Source: JASHVB01 sp963780805 (GTDB taxonomy: Bacteria; Pseudomonadota; Alphaproteobacteria; Acetobacterales; Acetobacteraceae). From it: a stretch of DNA of 64,000 bases. This document shows, piece by piece, positions 1 through 9,300 of the stretch (position 1 is its first letter; every line of letters starts with the position of its first letter). A model generated the notes under the pieces. It made no database searches, had not been told where the DNA came from, and saw only the letters and a list, made by a program, of their open reading frames with translations. The DNA is taken from positions 62,001 through 126,000 of the forward strand of contig CAWADP010000025.1 of the NCBI GenBank assembly GCA_963780805.1, in the 5' to 3' direction. The translations under genes and the position numbers were made by a program.

Positions 1-28
1 TGGTGACGTGGCGGACGCGGTAGATCAT
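1..28 (-). CDS. Transglutaminase-like protein, N-terminal fragment cut by window edge
   Basis: An ATG at 28 on the minus strand opens a frame reading MIYRVRHVT before the window ends. This resembles the first residues of bacterial transglutaminase-like cysteine proteases (typically M-x-Y-x-[IV]-x-H-x-T). It lies downstream of, and in the same direction as, the ATP-grasp/alpha-E gene, which is where such a protease gene is usually found. Only nine codons are visible, so the call rests on this short match plus context. Confidence 0.45.
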
Positions 29-100
29 GACGGCCTGCCGCAAGGCGGGCGGGCGGGCCGACCTGGTGCCGGAGGCGTGGCGCGGCTCGGCGAGACGAGT

Positions 101-148
101 AAGAACACCCCCTCCCCTTGAGGCCCCCTTGAGGGAGGGGGTGTTCTT
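101..148. repeat. Inverted repeat, 15-bp perfect arms (dispersed repeat and possible terminator)
   Basis: Positions 101-115 (AAGAACACCCCCTCC) are exactly complementary to 134-148, with an 18-base loop. The first 23 bases recur in inverted orientation at 46939-46961, so this is a dispersed element rather than a one-off hairpin. It lies between the minus-strand ATP-grasp gene and the next minus-strand gene. It could act as a terminator for the former, although the T-rich tract follows it only on the plus strand. Confidence 0.65.
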
Positions 149-156
149 GTTATTAC

Positions 157-270
157 GCTCGCCCTTGCTCTCACGCTCGCCCTTACTCTCGCGCTTGCCC
201 CTGCTCTCACGCTCGCCCTTACTCTTACGGTTGCTCTCACGCTTACCGTTGCTCTCAACGCTCTCACCCT
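157..270. repeat. 18-bp tandem repeat, degenerate
   Basis: Four 18-base units of the type GCTCGCCCTTGCTCTCAC lie at 157-174, 175-192, 193-210 and 211-228, followed by shortened units to about 270. The array ends close to the stop codon (287-289) of the minus-strand ATP-grasp/alpha-E gene. Read on the minus strand, the sequence just after the stop (GTGAGGGC) resembles the unit. Confidence 0.7.
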
Positions 271-286
271 ACCGGCGTCCGCGCCC

Positions 287-2876
287 TCACGCCGCCCCCA
301 GCAGGGCCGGCGCCCCCGCTTCAACGCCGACGCTGCGCGCCGTGGGCAGCAGGGCAAAATACCGCCGCGACAGCCGGTCCGACAGTTCGGCCACCGAATC
401 GCGCAGGGCACGCAGCCGCGGCGGCAGCAGGGTCGCGGCGCGGGCCTGGTCGGCGGCGGCGGCAACGGTCTGCACCATCGCCTCCGCCTCCTGCCGCAGG
501 GACGCGGCAAGGCCGGCCAGGGCCGCGTCCTGCGATCCGGCAATCTGCTGCAGCAGGCTGGCGGCGGTGACGAGCTGGAACGCCAGGCCGCGCGGGTTAC
601 CCTCGTCCGCCAGCATCAGGTCCAATGCCGGCGCGGGCTGCAGCAGGCCGGCGTAGCGGCTGCGGTAGGTGATCACCGAGTTCGCACAGCTCCAGCGCCA
701 GCCGCAGTCCGTGCTCCACCCGGGCGGGCTGGGTATCCGCGCCGGGCAGCTCCAGAGCGCATGCGAGTTCATCGGCCACCGCCTGGGCGCGTTCCACCCG
801 CCGCCCCAGGTCCAGGAACAACCGGCCACCGCCCTGCACCATGTTCTCCGCCGCGAGGCCCGCGACGGTGGCGGAGAACGCCAGCACACGGAACAAGACC
901 GAGGCAGCGCCATCCACTTGCTTGCCGTCCTCGCGGGGGCGGATGGTCTCCAGCGCGTCCTCCAGCTCATGCAGGCCGCCGGCGATCATCGCATGGGTCT
1001 CGCCGGTGACGCGGTCGCGCAGCAGGCCGGTCATGCGCGATACCCGGCCGATCATGGCATGAATTGCACCCCAGGGGGCGGCGGCGCGCAGCAGCGCCTC
1101 GGCCAGGCGCTGGGGGCTGACGCCGGAGATGGTCTCCGCGTTCAGCACGCCGGCCTGGGTGAGGCAGGCGGTCAACACCTGCAGTTCGGCCATCTCGTGC
1201 GGTGCCAGGGACGGGCGTGCCAGCCGGGTCAAGGAAGCGCGCAGCAGGCGCGCGGCGCCTTCCAGCCGTTCAAGGTAGCGGCCGAGCCAGAAGAAATTGT
1301 CCGCCGCCCGGCTGGGCAGGTCGCCGGCAGTGCGGCGGATCGCCATGGCGGGGGAGCGCTGCGCCGGCGGGCCGGCGATGTCCATCGGGTCCTGTGCCAA
1401 CACCCAGATGTCCTTCGCCAGGCCGGACACGGCGAGCGGCCAGGCCGCGTCGCCGTCGGGCAGGGCGCAGCCGAGGCCGCCCGGCATGGCGTGCCACGCA
1501 CCATCCACCTGTGCCAGGAACAGCCGGACGACCAGCGGACGCGGCACGAGCTGGCCGCCGTCGAGGCAGGGCGCGGCGGAAGGCGACACCGGCCGGCGGG
1601 CCACGAATTTCTCGGGCGCGGCGGTGAGCGATTTCAGCAGCCCCTGTCGCGCTTGCTCCGGCGCCATCCCCGATCCCAGCGGCGGCGCTGCTCCGTCGAG
1701 CGCCGAGCAAACCAGCCATGCGTCCGGATCGCGCAGCACCGCGTCGCGCATCGCGGGATCGTTCAACCAGTAGGTCTCCACCCCCGGCAGCTTCAAGTCC
1801 TCCTGGAGCACGTGCCGGGCCAGCGCGGGAAGAAAGCCCGCCAGAGCCGGGGCTTCGGCAAAGCCGGTGCCGGGGTGGTTGACGATGCGCACACCGCCGG
1901 CGCGCGCCGTTTCCAACAAACCTGGGACACCCGCGGCATCGGGCGCAAGTTCCAGCGGATCGATGCGATTGCCTGACTCGCCGCGCAGCAGCACACCGAT
2001 CGGCTGCAGGCCGCGCAGGGTCTTCAAGAAAAGACGGCCGCCGCGCACGGTCAGATCGCCGCCTTCGACCAGTGCGCAGGACAGTTCGCGCGCCAGCAGC
2101 ACGTGTCCGAACCAGTCTGAATCGCCATGGCCCGGCGTCAGCAGGGCAACGCCGCCGGGATCGCCGTCGGCGTGCGGCACCAGGCGGTGCAGCGCGTCCT
2201 GCCACAGCTCGGCGAAATGCTGCAGCGGAGAGATGAGCTGGGCGGAGAACATTTCCGGCAAGATGCGGCCGAGGCGGCGGCGGTTCTCCAGCGCATGTGC
2301 CAGGCCGTTGGGACAGCCGGTGCGGTCGGCCAGCACGCGCCATTCCCCGTCCGGCCCGCGCACGAGGTCGGCGGCATAAAACTGAAGCAGACCGTCGGTT
2401 GGCTCGGGCGGCGCGTTGCCGCCTGAGGCAGCGCATCGGGACGCATCGTTCCCGGGTAGGTCATCACCTCGCGTGGTGTGGCAGGGGCGCAGGAAGCCGG
2501 GATTGGCGTAGACCAGCGCCGGTGGCAACACGCCCTCGGCCAGCAGACGCTGCGGGCCATAAACGTCCGCCAGCACCGCATCCAGCAGTCGCGCCCGTTG
2601 CGCCAACCCGGCCGCGAGGCGGGCGAACTCGGCCTGCGGCAGCAGCACCGGGATGGGGTCGAACCGCCAGGGGTCCGGCGGCGCGCCGGGGAGCAAGGCG
2701 GAGACGCCTTCCTCGGTGGCGATGCGCTCCAGGCGTTGGGCGCGCTCGACCAGGGTGGGGCGGCCCAGCCCCGTCAGCACGCCAAGCAGGTTCCGCCAGT
2801 GGGGACGGAGCCCGCCTTTGCCATCGACCATTTCATCCAGCGCCATGGGCGGAGGCTGTCCTGTCGCGCCGGTCAT
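287..2876 (-). CDS. Circularly permuted ATP-grasp / alpha-E domain protein, frame broken near 680
   Basis: Two fused parts: an N-terminal circularly permuted type-2 ATP-grasp domain (residues about 20-470) and a C-terminal alpha-helical alpha-E domain. Family knowledge predicts an amidoligase that makes or modifies a peptide, usually encoded beside a transglutaminase-like protease, as at the left edge here. The long frame runs 2957-597, then reading must shift by one base near 680: before it reads LELCEL, after it SVITYRSRYAGLLQ, a characteristic alpha-E motif. Dropping one C restores LELCE-SVITYRSRY. The start at 2876 (MTGATGQPPP) is preferred over 2957 because the first 27 residues are atypical. 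Total about 860 residues. One extra base may be a sequence error. Confidence 0.8.
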
Positions 2877-3059
2877 CGCAAGCCTGTCGTTTGGCCTTGC
2901 GCGTGACATCCGTGCGGGACATCCATGCGGGCGGGGTTCGTCCCCAGCCAACACCATCGCGAGAGCGTAGCGATCTGCGCGTCATCGTGAGCCGGCGGCT
3001 GCCCGGGGCATGGCAAAATTAACAGGACACAACACACGCTTTCGGGAGGAGATGACGTC

Positions 3060-4363
3060 ATGGCGGTGGTGCGCGCCCCGGCGCATGGCTGGGACGTGGC
3101 GGCGGCGGACGCAGCACGCCGGGCTGCCGCAGATATGGTGCAAACGCGGTCGGCGGCGCTGTGGGTGGCGGCATCCGCGGCCACGCTCCTGCTGCTGGCA
3201 ACCGGCCGAGTTGGTGCCGGCCTCGCGGCTGATCCCTGGCTGGCGGGCGGCGTGGTGATGGTCCCGGAAGGTCTGTCATCGCCGCTGGCACATCTGGTTG
3301 CGATCGAGGCGAACGCCGCCCCCGTATTCCTCCTCTGGCCCGTATTCCTCCTCGGCAGGACCTGGCCGTGTTCGGCGGCTGCTTCGCCCTGCTGCGCATC
3401 GCCGCGGGGCTCGCCGCGACGGACGCGGGCGGGTTGGCAGCGGGCGCGCTGCTGATCGGGCTGATATGGCTGGTCGGCACGCCGGCCCTGCTGTCGGGTG
3501 TGGCGTCCGTCGGCGGGGCCTTCACCGCAACGCAGGCCGCGATTGCGTTGCTGACGCTGTCGCTGGCCCTGCTGCTGGACGGATCCCCGGGGGCGGGCAT
3601 CGCCCTGCTGGGGGTGGTTTTCGACGCGCAGCCGGAGGTGGCGCTGTGGGGGGTGTTCGCGCTGGCCGGCGCCTCGGTGGCGCTGGTGCGTCAGGGCGCA
3701 CCGGCCGCGAGGTCCTGGCTGGCGGGCGGAGCGTGCGCCCTGCTGCTGGCGGCTCCGGCGGCCCTGTGGTGGGCGCATACGGGAACCGCGGGGTTGCTGC
3801 CCACCGGTGCAGCCATGGGTCCGCTGTTGCCGCCGCCGCGATGGCTGCCCTGGACCGTGCCGCTGGCAAACTGGGTGCTGGGTGCGTGCATGCTGGCGAC
3901 AGGACTTGCCGCATTCAGCGTGCTGGGACCTGACGCACGCGCGGGACATGGCGCTTTCCTGGGCCTGTTGCTCGTGTTCGTCTGCGGCTGTGTTGCGACA
4001 TTGCTGACCGCCAACCCCTGGGTGCTGGCGTTGCGCCCGATTGCGGCCGACTCCGTGTTGCAGCTTTTCGCTGCGGCCGCCGCGACCGCGGTGGTGGTGC
4101 GCGACCTGCGCGGGGGTACCAGCGTGCTGCGCGTGGCACTGTCTGTCGCAATCGCCGCCAGCCTGCTGCTGCATCCGTACCTGCTGCCGGTCGCGGCCCT
4201 GGCCATGCTGGCGCGCGCCGCGGCGGCGCATGGCGAACTGCTGGGAATCGAGCGCCGCATCCGCGATTGGAACCGCGCGTCGCTGCGGCGCGTGGCACTG
4301 GGCGCGGTCGCAGTGGCAGCACTGGCGGGATGCGCACTGCGCGGCGGATGGCTGCCGCATTGA
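3060..4363 (+). CDS. Polytopic membrane protein of unknown function, frame broken near 3355
   Basis: Divergent from the ATP-grasp gene. An ATG at 3060 starts a frame that becomes nonsense after about 3355; a second frame (GTG at 3368, no good ribosome site) carries the rest. Joined, the product is about 433 residues with many Ala/Leu/Val-rich hydrophobic segments, so an inner-membrane protein with roughly ten or more spans. At the break there is an imperfect in-frame 18-base tandem duplication (3321-3338 and 3339-3356), then an apparent missing base; restored reading gives FLLGQDLAVFGGCFALL. I do not recognise the family; a transporter or respiratory-complex-like subunit are only guesses. Confidence 0.6.
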
Positions 4364-4516
4364 AACCGTTGGTTGCCGGCGCCCGTCCCTGGGGGTCATC
4401 GCGGCGCCCGTTTTCGGGTCGGCCACCCGCTGGTGATCAACTCGCGTGGTCAAGTCGCGCGGTCAACTCGCAATGGCGCCCGTGGTAAACACCATCTGTC
4501 GAAGTCGGAGCAGCTG

Positions 4517-4969
4517 CTACCCCGGCGGCGGCAGGAAATTCACCTCATGCAGACCGGCAAGCCGCACCACTTCGGCGGGATCCGGCACGTTGTCGATGGC
4601 GCGGAACAAATCCCACAGCCGACGCGTCGGAGAGACCCAGAAGATGCAGGTGATATTGGACGCGCTGTGATTGAACAGCCCGTGGGGAATGCCGCGCGGC
4701 AGGTGGATCAGGTCGCCGGCGGAGGCGTTGGCACCCTGCCCGTCCAGCAGCAGGTCGAAGCGGCCTTCCAGCATGTAGATGAACTCGTCCTGCGTCGGAT
4801 GGATATGCGGCGGCACGAACGTCCCCGGCGGCAGCAGCGCATGCCAGGAGAAATTGCTCTCGGTGAGGCTGAGGGGCGTGTAGGTCTGGCCGAGAATGTT
4901 CCAGACCAGGCCTTCCACGCTGCTGCCTTGCTGGGTGACGCCGGCGGTCATGGGGGGCGCGGTGGGCAT
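4517..4969 (-). CDS. Cupin domain protein (quercetinase-like)
   Basis: A 150-residue single-domain cupin. The first cupin motif is visible as PHIHPTQDEFIYMLEG, giving the two His and one Glu that normally bind a metal; the second lies in the GDLIHLPRGIPHGLFNHS stretch, with the last metal His. The fold suits a dioxygenase, isomerase or sugar-binding role; substrate cannot be inferred. AAGGAG lies about 8 bases before the ATG at 4969, supporting that start. It is monocistronic, in an intergenic setting between two plus-strand genes. Confidence 0.8.
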   Translation of the reverse strand: MPTAPPMTAGVTQQGSSVEGLVWNILGQTYTPLSLTESNFSWHALLPPGTFVPPHIHPTQDEFIYMLEGRFDLLLDGQGANASAGDLIHLPRGIPHGLFNHSASNITCIFWVSPTRRLWDLFRAIDNVPDPAEVVRLAGLHEVNFLPPPG

Positions 4970-5084
4970 GCGTGGGACTCCTTGCTCTTGGCGGCGCTGG
5001 GGTGTGTCGGCCGATCTTATGCGGCGGCGCGAGGGTTTGCCCAGCGCCGTTGCGATGCGATGATGCCGTTGCCGGCGTGACGCC

Positions 5085-5182
5085 GGCCAGAGGGGGCAGG
5101 CCAGAGGGGGCAGGCCAGAGGGGGCAGGCCAGAGGGGTCAGGCCAGAGGGGTCAGGCATCAGGGGGCAGGCATGAGGGGGCG
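5085..5182. repeat. 14-bp tandem repeat, seven copies, abutting the mce start codon
   Basis: Units of GGCCAGAGGGGGCA start at 5085, 5099, 5113, 5127, 5141, 5155 and 5169; the first three are identical, the next two carry one change and the last two are degenerate. The array ends three bases before the ATG at 5186, and its last unit (GAGGGGG) supplies the purine-rich ribosome-binding sequence of that gene. Copy-number change would alter the leader length. Confidence 0.9.
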
Positions 5183-5185
5183 GCC

Positions 5186-5593
5186 ATGAAGATCAAGCGC
5201 GTGGAGCACATCGCCATCGCGGTGGACTCGATTTCGGAGTTGACCAGGATGCTGCGCGATACCTTCGGCATCGAACTCGAATATGAAGAGGAACGGCCGG
5301 CGACGCGGCTGGCGATGCTGCCGATCGGGGAGACCTACCTGGAGCTGCTGCAAGGCAACGGCCCCGATTCCGCCGTCACGCGCTGGATCGATGCGAAGGG
5401 CCCCGGACTGTTCCATATCTGCTTCGAAGTCGATGACATCGATGCCGCGCTCGCGGAGCTGAAGCAGAAGGGCGTGAAGCTGCGCGACGAGACGCCGCGG
5501 CCTGGTCATGGCGGATCACGGATCGCTTTTATCGATCCGGCCGCCACCGGCAACGTGCTGATCGAGCTCGCCGAGCTGCCAGCCGGGCATTGA
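5186..5593 (+). CDS. mce: Methylmalonyl-CoA epimerase
   Basis: 135 residues, the usual length for this VOC/glyoxalase-superfamily enzyme, which interconverts the R and S forms of methylmalonyl-CoA between propionyl-CoA carboxylase and methylmalonyl-CoA mutase. Typical elements are visible: VEHIAIAV at the N-terminus (metal His), GPGLFHICFEVDDI in the second half (second metal His), and a C-terminal VLIELAEL containing the metal-binding Glu. The acid-base Glu would lie in the YLELLQ region. The leader is an unusual tandem repeat that provides the ribosome site. Branched-chain/propionate catabolism also appears nearby (3-hydroxyisobutyryl-CoA hydrolase at 8159-9166). Confidence 0.88.
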   Translation: MKIKRVEHIAIAVDSISELTRMLRDTFGIELEYEEERPATRLAMLPIGETYLELLQGNGPDSAVTRWIDAKGPGLFHICFEVDDIDAALAELKQKGVKLRDETPRPGHGGSRIAFIDPAATGNVLIELAELPAGH

Positions 5594-5713
5594 GCGGACT
5601 GCTACAGGACACCATGGCCTGGTCAACCCCGGCCATGACGAGAAGTGCCGGTGCCAGGCTCAATCTTTTCGCGGCAGGGTATAGCCTATCGCCTCACCGG
5701 CGCTCGCAGCACC

Positions 5714-6613
5714 TCACCCGCTTGCCGGCAGCGGCTCGCGGCCAGCGGCAATTTCCATCGTGATGCGCGGCGCCCGTGCGCGCCAGGACGCGAACTCCGC
5801 ATGCACGCGATCGAGGCGGCGCAGCGGCGCGTCGCGGCCGCCCTCCTCGATGGCACGGAGCGCGCTGTAGGTCTCGGCGATCCAGTCCGCGACCGGCGGT
5901 TTCCACACGCCGATGCGGGATGGCGCGGCGTGGTGGTGGCGCATTTGCGGCCGCAGGAAGTCGTCGATCGACACCGAGGCGGAGTCCAAGGGCACCGGCC
6001 ACATCAGGCCGGTTTCCGCCGCGATGCGCGCCAGCGCGCCGCGCCAGTCCCGCAACAGCCGGTCGTAGGAGAGCAGCGCGCGCGGCCGGCCGCGGGTCAG
6101 GCGCTCCGCCTGCAGCGAATAGTGCAGCCACATCGGCGCCGCGACTTCGATCGGCATGTTGTCCCGGCGCCGTAATGACGAGGTAACCTCGGTCGGATGC
6201 CGCAGCGCCAGAACCGGGGCCACCCTGACGTTCATCGCCGCAAACACCGGCAGCCAGAGGTCCAGCAACACGGAAAACCGCGGGTCCTTCATCACGAACG
6301 ACGGGGCGTTGCCATATTCAGCGGTCAGCACGGAGGCACAATGGGCCGCCAGATCGTCACGCGATCCCGCATCGATGGCCGTGGAATCGAAGGTCAGGGA
6401 ATTGTACCAGCCGCAGCCTGCCGACCTGAAGATCGCCTCGTTCAGCGCCGTGATCGGCAGGGATTCCCAAAATCCGGTGGGATTGTCGAAAGCCGCTTCC
6501 ATCATGCCGGCCGGAGCGCCTGCTCCAAGCAGGCAACTGATCCCCGCCAGGGCAGAGGTGCCGCTGCGGTGCATGCCCAGGATCAGAACGGCCTGCCGCG
6601 TGGAAGTCATCAC
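5714..6613 (-). CDS. Sulfotransferase family protein
   Basis: 299 residues. The N-terminus has the 5'-phosphosulfate-binding P-loop LILGMHRSGTSAL, as in PAPS-dependent sulfotransferases and their bacterial relatives. Further on, VLALRHPTEVTSSLRRRD matches the 3'-phosphate-binding Arg/Ser region. These soluble proteins transfer sulfate from PAPS to carbohydrate or other hydroxyl groups, although many bacterial members have no known acceptor. Two adjacent Met codons at the start make 6613 or 6610 possible. No carbohydrate genes adjoin it, so the acceptor is unknown. Confidence 0.8.
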   Translation of the reverse strand: MMTSTRQAVLILGMHRSGTSALAGISCLLGAGAPAGMMEAAFDNPTGFWESLPITALNEAIFRSAGCGWYNSLTFDSTAIDAGSRDDLAAHCASVLTAEYGNAPSFVMKDPRFSVLLDLWLPVFAAMNVRVAPVLALRHPTEVTSSLRRRDNMPIEVAAPMWLHYSLQAERLTRGRPRALLSYDRLLRDWRGALARIAAETGLMWPVPLDSASVSIDDFLRPQMRHHHAAPSRIGVWKPPVADWIAETYSALRAIEEGGRDAPLRRLDRVHAEFASWRARAPRITMEIAAGREPLPASG

Positions 6614-6736
6614 GTCACACTTGCGGATTGGGAGGGTTCAGCGCGCGGCATGGTACTCCTGGCGAGTTGTTCAGCAACCATCGCGTGCAAATTGCCAGCG
6701 ACATGGGCGCGAATCAACCGCGATGTTGTCCCCGCA

Positions 6737-6773
6737 TGTTGGCAGCGCAGGTTGGCAGCGCAGGTTGGCAGCG
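6737..6773. repeat. Short 13-bp tandem repeat
   Basis: Nearly three head-to-tail copies of a 13-base unit (GCAGGTTGGCAGC type) lie just beyond the 3' end of the minus-strand MBL gene. The purpose is unknown. Confidence 0.6.
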
Positions 6774-6789
6774 GCCGGGGCCGGGCAGG

Positions 6790-7611
6790 TCAATCTTCCA
6801 CCGGCGGCCGGCTGACGGCGGCGATGTAGCGGCGCACTGAAAACTCTACCGCCTGCTTGCCCCCGGTCACTATCACCCGGTCCCACCATGCGCCATAGAC
6901 CGGATCGTATGGCCACGGCCGCAGGATGTCGGCGATGCGCTGCACCGTGCCGGCATCGAGCGGGATCAGGTCGGGATAGCTGCGCATGAAGCTGACCTTC
7001 TTGTCGGGACCGACCTGCACGATGTCACCCGACAGCATCGCGCCGTTGCCTCCCGAGCCTTGCGCCCAGTGCAGAACCGTGCCGCCGGCGAAATGGCCGC
7101 CGCAGCGGATCAGCGTGACGCCGGGCGCGAGTTCCTTCGTCTCGCCGTCCCAGAACGCAACGGCGGAGTCCGGCCGCATCACCCAGCGCCGGTCCGCGGC
7201 ATGCAGCCAGATCGGCGCGTCGCCGAAGGCACGGCTCCATTCCACCATCGAGGAATAATAGTGCGGATGCGAGATCGCGATCCCGGCGAGGCCACCCAGC
7301 GCGCGCACGATCTCCACCGTCGCGTCGTCGATGAAGCTGATGCAGTCCCACAGGATGTTGCCGGCTTCGGTGCGCAGCAGCAGGGCGCGCTGGGCAATGG
7401 CGAAGTTTGGTGTGGTGCCGACGCCGATCAAACCCGGCTCATGCTGGCGGAAGGCGTTGAAGTGGGTGCGGCGCATGGCAGCGAGCGTGGTCCAGCTCTG
7501 GCCAAGTGGATTCACATATTGCCTTTCCTCCCGGCAGATCGTGCAGCCTTCCGGCGCTTGCGATTGCTCTTGGTATTGCGTGCCGCAGGTGGTGCAGATG
7601 AAGGCGGGCAT
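6790..7611 (-). CDS. MBL-fold metallohydrolase with N-terminal zinc ribbon
   Basis: 273 residues. The N-terminus carries two Cys pairs (CTTC at residues 6-9 and CTIC at about 22-25), a rubredoxin-like zinc ribbon, followed by a metallo-beta-lactamase fold. The metal motif is reduced: AISHPHYYSSM stands where HxHxDH is expected, with further candidate ligands at GGHFAGG and SGDIVQV. Such proteins are annotated as putative hydrolases of unknown substrate. No signal peptide, so cytoplasmic. The missing Asp-His of the motif makes hydrolase activity uncertain. Confidence 0.75.
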   Translation of the reverse strand: MPAFICTTCGTQYQEQSQAPEGCTICREERQYVNPLGQSWTTLAAMRRTHFNAFRQHEPGLIGVGTTPNFAIAQRALLLRTEAGNILWDCISFIDDATVEIVRALGGLAGIAISHPHYYSSMVEWSRAFGDAPIWLHAADRRWVMRPDSAVAFWDGETKELAPGVTLIRCGGHFAGGTVLHWAQGSGGNGAMLSGDIVQVGPDKKVSFMRSYPDLIPLDAGTVQRIADILRPWPYDPVYGAWWDRVIVTGGKQAVEFSVRRYIAAVSRPPVED

Positions 7612-7685
7612 ACCATTCTCCCTTTCGCGGCGTCATTGCCTGGGGCGATCGATCGGCGCCATGATATCAGTCGGCGGCGGGTCGG

Positions 7686-8015
7686 TCATTGGGCTCCTAC
7701 GGGGATCGTTGTACTGATCGGGGGGGACGGAGCGACCCCTTGCACATCCTCGATGATCGCGAGGAGCGCAAAATTCTTCTGAGAGATATAATCGTCCGCG
7801 CCGATGTAGTAGTAATAGCCATCCTTGTATACCAGCTTGAACGCATCGCCCGGCATGGTTTCGGACCATTGCACAAGTATCAGCCGTCTCCGTTGGTTGA
7901 GATTGTCCTGTGCCGCTCGGCAATCCTCGATGCTCAGATGCCAACGGCTGCAATCAACGATGAATATCGGCAGGTTACGCGGCGGATATTGATTAGCCAG
8001 TGGATACGCTCGCAA
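7686..8015 (-). CDS. Hypothetical protein
   Basis: 109 residues, not recognised. The sequence looks protein-like, with a Tyr-rich stretch (KDGYYYYIGADDYISQ) and an aliphatic C-terminal third, and it is less GC-biased than its neighbours, consistent with acquired DNA. A plus-strand ORF of the same length overlaps almost fully but has a less natural composition. It lies between two minus-strand genes, 75 bases upstream of the MBL gene. Confidence 0.5.
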   Translation of the reverse strand: MRAYPLANQYPPRNLPIFIVDCSRWHLSIEDCRAAQDNLNQRRRLILVQWSETMPGDAFKLVYKDGYYYYIGADDYISQKNFALLAIIEDVQGVAPSPPISTTIPVGAQ

Positions 8016-8158
8016 TAACTGGTCGCAAGCGTTCGGAGTCCGCTCCAGTCATGCGCACCGGAGCCTATCCCGCATCGGCCGTACGTGCCAGGGTCGCAAC
8101 CGTCCGGGCCCGCGCTCTCAGGTCCCGCGCTCTCAGTAAGGCCGGGATCCGCCCTCGC

Positions 8159-9166
8159 TCACCCGAACATCGCTGCGATCGTTGCCGGATCGACATCCTC
8201 GATTCGCGCCGGTTGCCAGCGCGGCTGGCGGTCCTTGTCCACCACCATGGCGCGCACGCCCTCGGCGAAGTCGGGATGACGCATCGCCGTGTGGGTCAGC
8301 GCGAACTCGGCATCGAGCGCCCGCGGCAGCGTCAGGTTCTCCCCGCGATGCAGCGCCTCCAAAGTCCAGCACAGGGCCGACGGCGACACGCCGCGCAACA
8401 TCTGCAGCGTGCGCTTCGCCCAGTCGCTGTCCTCCGCCGCCAGCCGCGCCACGATCGAGGCCACCGTCTCGGCACCGAAGCAATGATTCAGCGCCGCACG
8501 CTCGGCCGCCAGTGAGAACGACGGCAGCGGCGTGGCAAACTCCGCCAACGCGCCGGCACCATCCGAAGCCAGCGCGTGCGACAATGCGGCAAGCTGCGCG
8601 CGCGGGCTGAACTGCGTCGCCAGGCCGGCATGCACCGCGTCGGCGCCCTGCACGCGCGCGCCGCTCAGGCCCAGATAAAACCCGATGCGGCCCGGCAACC
8701 GCGGCAGGAAGAACGTCGCACCGATATCGGGGAAGAAGCCGATTGCCGTCTCCGGCATTGCGAACATCGCATGCTCCGTTGCCACGCGATACGGGGCATG
8801 CACGGACACACCGATGCCGCCGCCCATGCAGATGCCATCGATCAACGCGACATACGGCTTCGGATAGGTGGCGATCATGCGGTTCAGCGCGTACTCTTCG
8901 GAAAAGAACGCATCCGCCGCTGGCCGATCGCCGCTGAGTTCGGCATCGCGCAACGCGCGGATGTCGCCGCCGGCGCAGAAGGCGCGATCGCCGGCGCCCT
9001 CGATGACGATGACATGCACCTGCGGATCGTCGTGCCATTCGGCCAGCACGCGGGTCAGCGTGCGGATCATGTCGAGGTCCAACGCGTTCAGCGCTTTCGG
9101 GCGGTTCAGCAATATCCGCCCCGCCCGCCCATCGCGGCGGGCGATCACACTCTGGTTATCCGGCAT
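8159..9166 (-). CDS. 3-hydroxyisobutyryl-CoA hydrolase (enoyl-CoA hydratase/isomerase family)
   Basis: 335 residues, matching the length of HIBYL-CoA hydrolases rather than the about 260 of enoyl-CoA hydratases. Crotonase landmarks are visible: FCAGGDIRAL and GGGIGVSVHAPYRVATE form the oxyanion-hole and CoA-binding region, and PETAIGFFPDIGATFFLPR is the hydrolase-type active-site block with the conserved Glu and Asp. The enzyme releases 3-hydroxyisobutyrate in valine breakdown, and the C-terminal extension is typical. Cytoplasmic and apparently monocistronic. Confidence 0.85.
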   Translation of the reverse strand: MPDNQSVIARRDGRAGRILLNRPKALNALDLDMIRTLTRVLAEWHDDPQVHVIVIEGAGDRAFCAGGDIRALRDAELSGDRPAADAFFSEEYALNRMIATYPKPYVALIDGICMGGGIGVSVHAPYRVATEHAMFAMPETAIGFFPDIGATFFLPRLPGRIGFYLGLSGARVQGADAVHAGLATQFSPRAQLAALSHALASDGAGALAEFATPLPSFSLAAERAALNHCFGAETVASIVARLAAEDSDWAKRTLQMLRGVSPSALCWTLEALHRGENLTLPRALDAEFALTHTAMRHPDFAEGVRAMVVDKDRQPRWQPARIEDVDPATIAAMFG

Positions 9167-9300
9167 CGAGATGTCTCCGCAAACCCGCGTCGTCTAAGCG
9201 TCGCAGCAGTTTACCGCAACGGCGCGTCGCGCGTGATTTACTGGCCGTAACGGCGGACGCTGGGTCATCTTCGAGTCCGCGTGAGCGGAGTCGTCATCAA

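Noticed and set aside
669..1976. Long plus-strand ORF of 435 codons inside the ATP-grasp gene
   Set aside because: It is a GC-rich shadow of the minus-strand gene, with His/Gln/Arg-rich composition and no family motifs.
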